From an uncultured Bacilli bacterium (GTDB lineage Bacteria; Bacillota_I; Bacilli_A; RF39; UBA660): a DNA stretch of 12,533 bases. Shown piece by piece: positions 1 through 6,397 of the stretch (within the stretch, counting starts at the first letter, position 1; every line of letters begins with the position of its first letter). Under the pieces are notes generated by a model. It did no database searches. It was not told where the DNA came from and worked only from the letters and a program-made list of their open reading frames with translations. The stretch lies in NCBI GenBank assembly GCA_947585885.1, contig CANPXI010000018.1:1-12533 (forward strand), in the 5' to 3' direction. Position numbers and translations under genes: made by a program.

Positions 1-2
1 AT

Positions 3-1535
3 AATGATACAGATTATACTTATACTGAAATTAGTGCAGTTGATAGTAGAAAATTAGGAATTTCACTTAAAAGTGTTTCAGTTAAAACTTTAGATTCTGG
101 AAAAACATGGATAAGTGCTGAAACTAGCAAAGAGTTATTAGAAACAAACGCATTTTTCTCTAATATTATAGGAACTAGTGATATTGGAGTTGCTAATAGG
201 ATTGCTTATTCAAAAGATAATGTTTATACTAGTCAACTAATAAGTAGAAGAGAATCTAAATATGGAAATGGAAATGTATTCTTATTCTTTGCAGATAAAG
301 ATACTAAATTAATACCTAGTGTTAAATTTGTTAATGGTTCAACTAATGAAGTAATATTTAATTTTGATAACAAAGTGTTTGCTGGAAATTTAACTCCTGA
401 TGTAGGTGCTGCTAATAAAAGTGGATATAATTTTAAAGGATGGTATACTGATTCAACATTTGAAACAGAATACGATTTTACTAAACCTATTTATGATAGT
501 GTTACTATATATGGTAAATTTGAAAGAAAACCAGCAGATACTAAATGGTATGATGGAAAACAAAGCCCATATAATATATGTACTTTAGAAGAATTATATG
601 GTTTAGCTGAAAAAATAAAAACAGATAATTTTAACAATAAAATTATAAATTTAACTTGTGATATAGAGTTTCCAAGTGAAGATAATTGGACTTCATTAAA
701 TACTTTTTCAGGTACTTTTGATGGCAATAATCATACTATAAGAAATATGCATATTACCTCATCTTCTGGAAATTCAGGATTCTTTAATACACTAGAAACT
801 ACAGCAAAAGTAATGAATTTAAAATTTGAAAATGCTGTTGTAAACTCAACTGCTTCTAAAGATTATAATGTTGGTGTATTAGCAGGTATTTCAAGTTCTG
901 GTACAATTATTGACAAAGTATCAGTGAATGATTTTAGTGTTAGTGCCACTCAAAATGCAGGAGGTTTAGTTGGCAAAGCATCAGGTAGCACTATAACAAA
1001 CATTTCAATTTCTAATACTAAAGAAAGTGGAATAATTGCTCCTAATGGTGATGTAGGTGGAATAGTAGGATTAGGTGGTGGTACTTTAACTATAAATAAT
1101 TCAATAGTTAAAGATGTAAAAATCACTTCAAGTGCTACTTCATCTGATAAAGATACTGGAGGAATTATGGGTGATATTACAAATGGAACATTAATAATGA
1201 ATAATGTGATATTTATAGGTGAAATTGTAGATAACGGAAATGATACCTTTTTAGGATTTAAACCATTAGGAGATCCTGGAGGAATAATTGGAAAAATAGA
1301 TTCTAAAGTAAATTTAAAAAAAAGTACACTATCTACTTGGCTATATGATAATTCTTCACTTCAAAATGCGTATGATATTAATTCAGGTACATTTAGTTAT
1401 AATAAAAATGTTGGAAATGGACATTCAAAAGATGATTTAAAAAATAAATCATTATATGCAGGTTGGGATGAAAGTATTTGGTATTTTGATCCTAAAAATC
1501 AATCTTATCCATCTCTAAGCTGGTTAAATGATTAA
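3..1535 (+). CDS. Secreted/surface protein with InlB-type repeat and GLUG-like repeats (3' part)
   Basis: The reading frame is open from the first complete codon (position 3), so the true start lies upstream of the window and only about 510 C-terminal residues are visible. Visible residues 1-105 are not recognised. Residues about 107-175 match a Listeria-Bacteroides (InlB B / Flg_new) repeat, with the hallmark GYNFKGWYTD, then EYDF and a closing TIYGKF. Residues about 230-410 are a series of GLUG-like repeats (SGTFDGNNHTIRNMHI, GVLAGISSSGTI, AGGLVGKASGSTI, GGIVG, GGIMG), expected to form a beta-helix. Such proteins are usually exported and act in adhesion or surface contact. The C terminus (SWLND) carries no LPxTG motif or terminal membrane anchor, so any signal or anchor must be N-terminal and outside the window. 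The GTG at 375 is internal and not the start. Family assignment of the repeats is good; biological role is unknown. Confidence 0.75.
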   Translation, partial: NDTDYTYTEISAVDSRKLGISLKSVSVKTLDSGKTWISAETSKELLETNAFFSNIIGTSDIGVANRIAYSKDNVYTSQLISRRESKYGNGNVFLFFADKDTKLIPSVKFVNGSTNEVIFNFDNKVFAGNLTPDVGAANKSGYNFKGWYTDSTFETEYDFTKPIYDSVTIYGKFERKPADTKWYDGKQSPYNICTLEELYGLAEKIKTDNFNNKIINLTCDIEFPSEDNWTSLNTFSGTFDGNNHTIRNMHITSSSGNSGFFNTLETTAKVMNLKFENAVVNSTASKDYNVGVLAGISSSGTIIDKVSVNDFSVSATQNAGGLVGKASGSTITNISISNTKESGIIAPNGDVGGIVGLGGGTLTINNSIVKDVKITSSATSSDKDTGGIMGDITNGTLIMNNVIFIGEIVDNGNDTFLGFKPLGDPGGIIGKIDSKVNLKKSTLSTWLYDNSSLQNAYDINSGTFSYNKNVGNGHSKDDLKNKSLYAGWDESIWYFDPKNQSYPSLSWLND

Positions 1536-1542
1536 ATAAAAC

Positions 1543-1580
1543 AAAAGAAACACAAAATTAAAATAGTGTTTCTTTTTAAT
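1543..1580. terminator. Rho-independent terminator, probably bidirectional
   Basis: Perfect 11-bp stem AAAAGAAACAC / GTGTTTCTTTT (1543-1553 with 1566-1576) and a 12-base loop, eight bases after the stop of the surface-protein gene. A-rich and T-rich flanks allow it to work in both directions, which suits the convergent genes here. Confidence 0.8.
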
Positions 1581-1638
1581 TTCATAATATTAAAATTTAA
1601 TTTACAAAAATTGAATTTTATGATATATTATTTACACA

Positions 1639-1712
1639 TTAACTAACTGGACCATACCCATGGCTGAACTTGTATAAGTTGGAAGCCTTCTATGGCAGTT
1701 AGTTAATTTTTT
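1639..1712 (+). other. Long nested hairpin element, possible structured RNA or palindromic insertion
   Basis: Outer arms TTAACTAACTG (1639-1649) and CAGTTAGTTAA (1696-1706) pair perfectly over 11 bp. Inside, after a 2-base bulge, CCATA (1652-1656) pairs with TATGG (1691-1695). After an asymmetric internal loop, GGCT (1662-1665) pairs with AGCC (1684-1687), and AACTT (1667-1671) pairs with AAGTT (1676-1680) around a GTAT loop. The interior is clearly richer in G+C than the surrounding DNA, as is typical of structured RNA in AT-rich genomes. On the plus strand it is followed by TTTTTT. The right arm contains the stop codon of the minus-strand gene, so it could instead be that gene's terminator or a palindromic repeat inserted at its 3' end. 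The strand given is the one with the T run and is uncertain. Confidence 0.6.
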
Positions 1713-2223
1713 CTTTTATACTTATAATGTCATACAAATACTTTTTACCATTAATATCATTTCTTATAACTATTTTTCCAGTATAAAATTTTTCTTCATT
1801 AAGTTTATTTATAGAAAAGAGAGTATCGTATTTATAAAAACCATACTTTCCATCCTTAACATGTTTTGTTTTTTTATTGCTGCTATAGTTTCTATTTTTA
1901 GCATTTAAAATAATTTCATCTATATTATTAAGTATCTTACTTTTAAGTATTTTTCTTCCTTTTGAAAGAGAGCAAGTAGACTTAGAATAAGCGTATTCTC
2001 CAGGAAAATCTTTACCGATATTAATAACTTGATTACTTTCTTTAATACAAAAACTTTTTCCAATATAATTGTTAGATACATTTTTAATAATTTTACTAGG
2101 TGATAAAGACTTATCATTAACAAAATTCTTATCATCAATTCTAACATGACTAACATTGCCATAGTTATCATAGATTTCTTCATTTAAAGAACAATTATAG
2201 TTAAAATCTAATACGTAATCCAT
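1699..2223 (-). CDS. Small protein with predicted phage BECR-type nuclease-like (PBECR/LPD3-like) domain
   Basis: 174 residues. The start is ATG at 2223, preceded by GGAGG (2231-2235, minus strand) at good spacing and by a near-perfect sigma-A promoter. The first 60 residues are not recognised. Residues about 68-170 follow the pattern that I know from polyvalent phage/ICE proteins: an I-x-x-DFPxEYAxS segment (residues 69-80), a lysine-rich helix with NIDEIILNA (99-108), then K/H-rich strands, a Tyr-rich segment and a closing INGKKYLYDI-like strand. Those domains belong to the Barnase-EndoU-ColicinE5/D-RelE-like (BECR) fold and are suspected RNases, but catalytic residues cannot be assigned here. 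It has no signal peptide or membrane segment. The gene is convergent with the surface-protein gene and stands alone, so it may be a mobile-element remnant or an orphan toxin-like gene. The domain call is by recalled pattern only. Confidence 0.6.
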   Translation of the reverse strand: MDYVLDFNYNCSLNEEIYDNYGNVSHVRIDDKNFVNDKSLSPSKIIKNVSNNYIGKSFCIKESNQVINIGKDFPGEYAYSKSTCSLSKGRKILKSKILNNIDEIILNAKNRNYSSNKKTKHVKDGKYGFYKYDTLFSINKLNEEKFYTGKIVIRNDINGKKYLYDIISIKEKIN

Positions 2224-2245
2224 AACATAACCTCCATTAATTAAA

Positions 2246-2274
2246 ACTATAATTCATAAACTTTTGTTTGTCAA
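2246..2274 (-). promoter_or_regulatory. Sigma-A promoter for the BECR-like gene
   Basis: On the minus strand TTGACA (2274-2269) and TATAGT (2251-2246) are separated by exactly 17 bases. The -35 box is a perfect consensus and the -10 box differs at one position. The ribosome site GGAGG lies 11 bases downstream of the -10 box. Confidence 0.75.
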
Positions 2275-2277
2275 CAA

Positions 2278-2306
2278 CAAAAAAATAAAACTCCAACAAA
2301 ATGGAG
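2278..2306 (-). terminator. Rho-independent terminator of rpmB
   Basis: On the minus strand a short stem CTCCA / TGGAG (2306-2302 with 2295-2291) is followed by a T-rich run (2290-2278). It begins five bases after the rpmB stop codon. The stem is only 5 bp, so strength is moderate. Confidence 0.65.
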
Positions 2307-2310
2307 TAAT

Positions 2311-2472
2311 TTATTTTTCTAAACTTCTAATTTCTTTAGCTGTCATTCTAACTTTTTTACCATCTACTTTAATAGTTTGTAAATTAACTTTTTGAGTTTT
2401 CTTAGTAGCCTTTAATGAGAAAGGTCTATTATTTCCAACCATATTTTTTCTATTTGATACATTTTTAGCCAT
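2311..2472 (-). CDS. rpmB: Large ribosomal subunit protein bL28
   Basis: 53 residues, too short for the usual ORF cutoffs. The ATG at 2472 follows GGAGG on the minus strand (2487-2483). The protein begins MAKN and contains GNNRPFSLKATKKTQKVNLQ followed by TIKVDGKKVRMTAKEIRSLEK, which matches the bL28 pattern of GN-x-x-S, TK+T, NLQ, then a basic DGK strand and a final helix. The zinc-ligand cysteines of C+ forms of bL28 are absent. It is slightly shorter than the roughly 60 residues common in Bacillota. The protein sits in the 50S subunit near the E site. The gene is monocistronic between its own promoter and terminator, and divergent from nfo. Confidence 0.85.
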   Translation of the reverse strand: MAKNVSNRKNMVGNNRPFSLKATKKTQKVNLQTIKVDGKKVRMTAKEIRSLEK

Positions 2473-2502
2473 ATTAAATTTGCCTCCTTAAACTTCCTTA
2501 TT

Positions 2503-2531
2503 AATTTACCATAAAATACTAGTTTAGTCAA
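2503..2531 (-). promoter_or_regulatory. Promoter of rpmB
   Basis: On the minus strand TTGACT (2531-2526) is followed after 17 bases by TAAATT (2508-2503). The -35 box matches consensus at five of six bases and the -10 at four. It lies back to back with the nfo promoter. Confidence 0.5.
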
Positions 2532-2539
2532 TCTAAATT

Positions 2540-2548
2540 TGTTATAAT
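2540..2548 (+). promoter_or_regulatory. Extended -10 promoter of nfo
   Basis: TGT followed by a perfect TATAAT (2543-2548) forms an extended -10 element. No convincing -35 box is seen at 16-18 bases upstream. Transcription would begin near 2555, which leaves a very short leader and supports ATG 2571 as the start of nfo. Confidence 0.6.
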
Positions 2549-2570
2549 TTAAGGGAAAGTGAGGTATTTT

Positions 2571-3458
2571 ATGCTTTATATAGGAAGTCATACAAGTTTT
2601 TTAAAAGATAAACAATTACTAGGTGTAGTAGAAGAAAGTTTAAGCTATAATTCAAATGCATTTATGTTTTACACAGGAAGTAATCAAAGTACACTTAGGT
2701 TTCCAGTAGATAAAGAATTAACAAAAGAAGCACACGCTTTAATGATAGAGAATAACATAGATAAAAATAACTGCATAGTACACGCTCCATTTATAATAAA
2801 CTTAGCAAATAATAGTGATCCTGATAAATATAACTTTTACATAAACTTTTTAAAGCAAGAATTAAATAGATGTATAGAACTAGACATAAGAAAAATGGTA
2901 CTTCATCCAGGTAGCTATACAACACTAAGTAGAACTGAAGGAATAAAAAACATAGCTAACGGACTAAACATTGCCCTAAAAAATATAAATGGAGTAGAAC
3001 TACTTCTTGAATACATGAGTGGAAAAGGAACAGAAGTAGGTTCTAGTATAGATGACTTAAAAGGAATATTTGATTTATTAGATAGTGACGTAAAAGAAAA
3101 AGTATTTGTATGTTTAGATACATGTCATATGAACGATTCAGGAGTAGATATAAAAGACATAGATAAATTCTTAGATGAATTTGATGAAAAAATAGGTATA
3201 GATAAAATAAAATGTGTACACATAAACGATTCATATAACATAATAGGTAGTCATAAAGATAGACATGCAAACTTTGGATACGGTACAATTGGTTTTGATA
3301 ACTTAATAAATGTTATTTATAACAAAAGACTAGATAACATACCTAAAATACTAGAAACCCCTTGGATAAATAGAAATGAACGTGATGCCTGGGCTCCATA
3401 TAAACAAGAAATAGAAATGATAAGAAAAAAAGAGTTTGTAGATTACATTAATCTATAA
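2571..3458 (+). CDS. nfo: Endonuclease IV (AP endonuclease)
   Basis: 295 residues. Class II AP endonuclease of the TIM-barrel type, which cuts the backbone 5' to abasic sites in base excision repair, using three zinc ions. All nine zinc ligands known for the family can be placed: His71, His112, Glu147, Asp183, His186, His217, Asp230, His232 and Glu262, in the motifs CIVHAPF, MVLHPGSY, LLLEYMSGKG, CLDTCHMNDSG, CVHINDS, KDRHANFGYG and ILETPW. The N terminus MLYIGSHTSF aligns with the family start, so ATG 2571 is preferred over an in-frame GTG at 2559. The GTG itself lies in the purine-rich AAAGTGAGG that serves as ribosome site. The 3' end overlaps the convergent DUF2624-like gene by 11 bp. In Bacillus nfo is also next to a DUF2624 gene, but in the same orientation. 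Confidence 0.96.
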   Translation: MLYIGSHTSFLKDKQLLGVVEESLSYNSNAFMFYTGSNQSTLRFPVDKELTKEAHALMIENNIDKNNCIVHAPFIINLANNSDPDKYNFYINFLKQELNRCIELDIRKMVLHPGSYTTLSRTEGIKNIANGLNIALKNINGVELLLEYMSGKGTEVGSSIDDLKGIFDLLDSDVKEKVFVCLDTCHMNDSGVDIKDIDKFLDEFDEKIGIDKIKCVHINDSYNIIGSHKDRHANFGYGTIGFDNLINVIYNKRLDNIPKILETPWINRNERDAWAPYKQEIEMIRKKEFVDYINL

Positions 3459-3702
3459 ACTTTTTATATTTATCGTATAGTTCTAATAACTTATTATATG
3501 CATCCTCACTAATCTTATCCTTTTTAGCTTCAATAATCTCTAATGCATGCCCGTCTAAAATATAGTCAGCGTCTTCATGTATAGTATCTAAAAATAACTC
3601 TGCTTCCTCTTCACTTACACTAATACCTTCCTTACTTGCAAAATTAATAACATCTTCTTTAGTCAAATTCATAGCATAATTTTTAATAATATTTTTATTC
3701 AT
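3448..3702 (-). CDS. DUF2624-like small protein
   Basis: 84 residues, start ATG at 3702 after a strong GGGAGGAG ribosome site on the minus strand (3716-3709). The protein is helical and acidic, without signal peptide or membrane segment. It begins MNKNIIKNYAMNLTKEDVINF and continues with a segment in which an amphipathic helix (ISVSEEEAELFLDTIHED) is followed by a second helical repeat ending KLLELYDKYKKF. This layout resembles the DUF2624 family (YqfT of B. subtilis), whose gene also neighbours nfo in Bacillus; function is unknown in that family. Here it faces nfo and their 3' ends overlap by 11 bp, so their transcripts are complementary at the ends. Assignment rests on pattern plus neighbourhood. 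Confidence 0.65.
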   Translation of the reverse strand: MNKNIIKNYAMNLTKEDVINFASKEGISVSEEEAELFLDTIHEDADYILDGHALEIIEAKKDKISEDAYNKLLELYDKYKKFID

Positions 3703-3778
3703 AAAACTCCTCCCACTTAATAATATGAAACATAATAACCTTTAGAATACGAAAGTTCTTTTAAAAATATAATTAATA

Positions 3779-3787
3779 TGGTATAAT
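3779..3787 (+). promoter_or_regulatory. Extended -10 promoter of the rpmG-efp operon
   Basis: TGG followed by a perfect TATAAT (3782-3787). The -35 region is poor, so the TGn extension probably compensates. The ribosome site AAAGGGAGGTG starts about 13 bases downstream. Confidence 0.6.
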
Positions 3788-3817
3788 ACACCTAGGTTTA
3801 AAGGGAGGTGCACAATA

Positions 3818-3988
3818 ATGGCAAAAAAAGAAAACCGTGAAGGTATAGCATTACAATGTACTGTTTGTAAAGAAATAAATTACCTAACAAGTAAAAACAA
3901 AAAAAATACTGAAGGTAAAATCGAAATAAATAAATATTGTCCTAGATGTAATAAAACAACACTACATAAAGAAAGAAAGGCTGACTAA
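3818..3988 (+). CDS. rpmG: Large ribosomal subunit protein bL33
   Basis: 56 residues, below usual ORF cutoffs. The ATG at 3818 is preceded by AAAGGGAGGTG (3801-3810). Two zinc-ribbon pairs, CTVC (residues 14-17) and CPRC (41-44), mark the zinc-binding C+ form of bL33. The body NREGIALQCTVC, INYLTSKNKKNTEGKIE and NKYCPRCNKTTLHKERK is diagnostic. The C terminus is typical of the family. The gene lies two bases upstream of efp and shares its promoter, so a ribosomal protein and a translation factor are co-expressed. Confidence 0.93.
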   Translation: MAKKENREGIALQCTVCKEINYLTSKNKKNTEGKIEINKYCPRCNKTTLHKERKAD

Positions 3989-3990
3989 TT

Positions 3991-4548
3991 ATGATAAATG
4001 TAAATGATATCAAAAACGGAATGACTATAAACTACGAAGGTAACGTATACCAAGTAGTTGAATTCCAACATGTAAAACCTGGTAAAGGTAGTGCATTTGT
4101 AAGAACAAAACTAAAAAACTTAAGAACTGGAAATACTCAAGAAATTACTTTTAATGCTGGAATAAAAATAGAAAAAGCCCAAGTGGAAAAGAAAGCTTTA
4201 TCTTATCTATATAATAGTGGTGACACATATGTTTTTATGGATAACACTACTTATGAACAAATAGAATTAAATAAAAGTATGTTAAATGACTATATAAAAT
4301 TCTTAAAAGAAGATTTAGTAGTCGAAATAATGAGTTTTGAAGGTGAAATAATAGGAATAAACTTACCGGAAAAAATAAGTTACAAAGTAATAGATACTGA
4401 ACAAGCAGTAAAAGGTAACACAACAAGTGGAGCTCAAAAAGATGCAACACTTGAAACTGGTTATGTAATAAAAGTTCCATTGTTCATAGAAACTGGTGAA
4501 GAAGTAATCGTAACAACTAGTGATGGAAAATATTCAAGTAGAGCTTAA
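3991..4548 (+). CDS. efp: Translation elongation factor P
   Basis: 185 residues, the usual length for EF-P, which enters the ribosome between P and E sites and rescues stalling at polyproline. Domain I carries the loop HVKPGKGSAFVRTKLKNLRTG. The tip lysine is Lys32, as in Bacillus EF-P, where it is modified with 5-aminopentanol; no modification gene is visible here. Domain II/III motifs include YLYNSGDTYVFMDNTTYEQ and the C-terminal GYVIKVPLFIETGEEV plus DGKYSSRA. The start ATG follows the bL33 stop after two bases, with GAAAGAAAGG as ribosome site inside rpmG. A terminator starts in the stop codon region. In Bacillus efp is immediately upstream of the spoIIIA operon, and here spoIIIAH follows one gene later. 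Confidence 0.96.
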   Translation: MINVNDIKNGMTINYEGNVYQVVEFQHVKPGKGSAFVRTKLKNLRTGNTQEITFNAGIKIEKAQVEKKALSYLYNSGDTYVFMDNTTYEQIELNKSMLNDYIKFLKEDLVVEIMSFEGEIIGINLPEKISYKVIDTEQAVKGNTTSGAQKDATLETGYVIKVPLFIETGEEVIVTTSDGKYSSRA

Positions 4549-4571
4549 GTAAAAAATACTTAAGTTTTTTT
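4544..4571 (+). terminator. Terminator of rpmG-efp
   Basis: Stem CTTAAGT / ACTTAAG (4544-4550 with 4558-4564), loop AAAAAAT, then seven T. The efp stop codon lies within the left arm. Confidence 0.8.
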
Positions 4572-4581
4572 AGTGTATATA

Positions 4582-4590
4582 TGATATAAT
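4582..4590 (+). promoter_or_regulatory. Extended -10 promoter of the 389-residue acidic protein gene
   Basis: TGA followed by a perfect TATAAT (4585-4590), immediately after the efp terminator and before the ribosome site AAGGGGGG (4597-4604). No clear -35 box is seen. Confidence 0.6.
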
Positions 4591-4610
4591 CTATATAAGG
4601 GGGGACTACC

Positions 4611-5780
4611 ATGGAATTAAATAAAATAATAAAATTAATATTAAACGGATTAGAAGAAGAAATAAAAAACACAAATGCATTTAAAATACTACTAGATAGA
4701 TTTATAAATATAACAGAAGAAAAACAAAATATCGAAGTATTTGTAAGTCATGCAATATGTGAAAAAGAAAAACACTTATATGACTATGTAGATAATGTTA
4801 AAAAAGATGAATTTAATGGTCTAATCTTTAGTTTAGAAAGTCTAGATAATGATGAAATAACACTTTCACTATATTTTTCTGATAATACTTATAAATTATT
4901 ATATGTTGAATCAATAGAAAAAGGTGAACTAATTAACGATGTAGAAATAGACGTGGTATTTAATAAAAACTCAACAACTTGGTTGATAACTGAATCAGTT
5001 GTAGACATAGAAGAATATATTTTTGACTATAAATATAATATTCTTTGCTTTAACAAAAACAACGAATTAATAGAATTACCTAATATAGAAGAAGAAAAAG
5101 ACAAAAACTTTAGTGAAATTTTTGGTGTACCTATAGAAAAAGCTAGATATTATAGACAAAACTTTAAGGCAAATTGTAATTTATTAAACTATAGTAAATT
5201 ACAAAAAACAATCAATAAAGAAAATGAAATATTTAATAACCAAAAATACTTTTTTACAATGCCATTTAAAATGACAGAATTTAAAAACTTTGTTTTAAAT
5301 GGGGCCTTTTATGATGACGATGAAGAAATAGACGAAGAAATAGATGATGATGAAATAGATGAATACTATGATTCAATTAGTGAAGAAGAGTATATGGACG
5401 AAGAAGTAGAAGATGAATATAATGAAACAGCTGATAAACTATTAAATATAAAAGAAATGTTAGTAAAATACACAGGTACAACTGGTGACTTTATAATGAC
5501 ATATAACTTATATCTTAACTTAATATCATTTGTAAATAACAGTGAACACTTAACAATAGATGGACTATTAATAAGAAAATTAAATGATATCTATACAGCT
5601 TTCTATTTACACTTATCACATAACGAAATAATAATAATTCCAAAAAACTTAAAAAGAGAAGAACTAGAAAAACTATACTATAGTCATGACGATAACAAAG
5701 AAGTCTATGGCCTTTATGAATTCTTTGAAATAGGCAAAAAATATACACTAGGCCCAAATAATAATGAAACCATAAAATAA
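4611..5780 (+). CDS. Unrecognised protein with a strongly acidic segment
   Basis: 389 residues; I do not recognise its family. The start ATG 4611 follows AAGGGGGG at good spacing. There is no signal peptide or membrane segment, so it is probably cytoplasmic. It begins with an amphipathic helix (MELNKIIKLILNGLEEE). A mixed alpha/beta region of about 220 residues follows. Residues about 235-272 are almost entirely Asp, Glu, Tyr and Ile (for example DDDEEIDEEIDDDEIDEYYD), probably a disordered linker or a basic-partner-binding tail. A last globular part of about 110 residues ends near EFFEIGKKYTLGP. It has its own promoter and terminator. It occupies the place where spoIIIAA-AG lie in Bacillus (between efp and spoIIIAH), but shows no resemblance to those membrane or ATPase proteins. 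Reality as a gene is nearly certain; function is unknown. Confidence 0.85.
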   Translation: MELNKIIKLILNGLEEEIKNTNAFKILLDRFINITEEKQNIEVFVSHAICEKEKHLYDYVDNVKKDEFNGLIFSLESLDNDEITLSLYFSDNTYKLLYVESIEKGELINDVEIDVVFNKNSTTWLITESVVDIEEYIFDYKYNILCFNKNNELIELPNIEEEKDKNFSEIFGVPIEKARYYRQNFKANCNLLNYSKLQKTINKENEIFNNQKYFFTMPFKMTEFKNFVLNGAFYDDDEEIDEEIDDDEIDEYYDSISEEEYMDEEVEDEYNETADKLLNIKEMLVKYTGTTGDFIMTYNLYLNLISFVNNSEHLTIDGLLIRKLNDIYTAFYLHLSHNEIIIIPKNLKREELEKLYYSHDDNKEVYGLYEFFEIGKKYTLGPNNNETIK

Positions 5781-5803
5781 CTATCATGCATAGTTATTTT
5801 AAT
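5774..5803 (+). terminator. Terminator of the acidic protein gene
   Basis: Perfect 11-bp stem AAAATAACTAT / ATAGTTATTTT (5774-5784 with 5790-5800) with loop CATGC. The stem includes the stop codon. The T-rich tail is short (TTTTAATTT). Confidence 0.7.
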
Positions 5804-5815
5804 TTGTCATATAAC
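5790..5815 (+). promoter_or_regulatory. Possible sigma-E-like promoter before spoIIIAH
   Basis: ATA (5790-5792) and CATATAAC (5808-5815) are 15 bases apart, loosely like the mother-cell sigma-E pattern (ATA, then CATACAAT). In Bacillus the spoIIIA operon is sigma-E controlled. The motif is degenerate and the DNA is AT-rich, so chance is a serious alternative. Confidence 0.25.
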
Positions 5816-5833
5816 TTTACTAAAGGTGATTAT

Positions 5834-6325
5834 ATGATAAATAAACAAAGTATGTGGTTTCTAACTCTTTTAAGCTTAGTTTTAGTATTAGGAGTTTATT
5901 ATGTAACTATGCCTAACGACTTATTAAAAACTAAACTAGAAGGTGAAGAAACAAAAAAAGAAGTAGATGTACAAGTAAGTGAAGGAGATATCTTAATCGC
6001 TATGCGAGCAAATAGAGATGAAGAAGTATCTTTAGAAATTGAAAAACTAGAAGAAGTCCTAACAAATGATGACTCAACAAAAGAAGAAAAAAATGAAGCA
6101 TTTGAAGAACTTAAACTACTTAACTTAAACATTGGAAAAGAAGAAGAACTTGAAACAAAAATTGAAGAAGATTTTGGAATAAAAAGTTATATTGAAATAA
6201 ATAAAGATAACATAAAAGTAGTAATAAATTCAAAAGAACACGATGCATCTCTTGCAAATAACATAATGAGAAGTATACAAGAAGAATACGAAGAAAAAAT
6301 GTATATCACTGTTGAATTTGAATAA
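5834..6325 (+). CDS. spoIIIAH: Stage III sporulation protein AH
   Basis: 163 residues from ATG 5834, preceded by AAAGGTGAT (5822-5830). An in-frame upstream ATG at 5786 would add a non-family tail and lies in the terminator hairpin. The N terminus, with NKQSMWFLTLLSLVLVLGVYY, is a close match to the B. subtilis SpoIIIAH membrane anchor (residues about 7-24). The linker is acidic and shorter than in Bacillus (163 against about 218 residues). The C-terminal part contains the pattern of a helix (STKEEKNEAFEELKLL), GKEEELETKIEEDFGIKSYIEI and a final MYITVEFE strand, as in the YscJ/FliF-like ring-building domain. In Bacillus this domain binds SpoIIQ across the intermembrane space to form the feeding channel between mother cell and forespore. 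The other spoIIIA genes are not next to it here. Confidence 0.88.
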   Translation: MINKQSMWFLTLLSLVLVLGVYYVTMPNDLLKTKLEGEETKKEVDVQVSEGDILIAMRANRDEEVSLEIEKLEEVLTNDDSTKEEKNEAFEELKLLNLNIGKEEELETKIEEDFGIKSYIEINKDNIKVVINSKEHDASLANNIMRSIQEEYEEKMYITVEFE

Positions 6326-6335
6326 TAGAAATAAA

Positions 6336-6365
6336 CACACACATTTATAAAGAGTTCATAAAATA
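6336..6365 (+). promoter_or_regulatory. Sigma-K-like promoter before gerE
   Basis: CACA (6336-6339), a 17-base spacer, and CATAAAATA (6357-6365) fit the late mother-cell sigma-K pattern: an AC-containing -35 box and CATAnnnTA at -10. In Bacillus gerE is transcribed by sigma-K. The position is about 33 bases before the start codon. Confidence 0.45.
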
Positions 6366-6397
6366 AAGTATAGGGATTTTATGAATTGGTGGTGTTT

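Noticed and set aside
1639..1706. Integron attC site
   Set aside because: The arms do not contain RYYYAAC and GTTRRRY boxes at the required places, and there is no gene cassette arrangement.
1920..2183. Minus-strand frame encoding 87 residues
   Set aside because: It lies inside the BECR-like gene in another frame, has low-complexity hydrophobic composition and no ribosome site.
5786..5833. Upstream in-frame ATG for spoIIIAH
   Set aside because: It lies in the terminator hairpin of the preceding gene without a ribosome site, and the family starts at the lysine-rich MINKQ segment at 5834.
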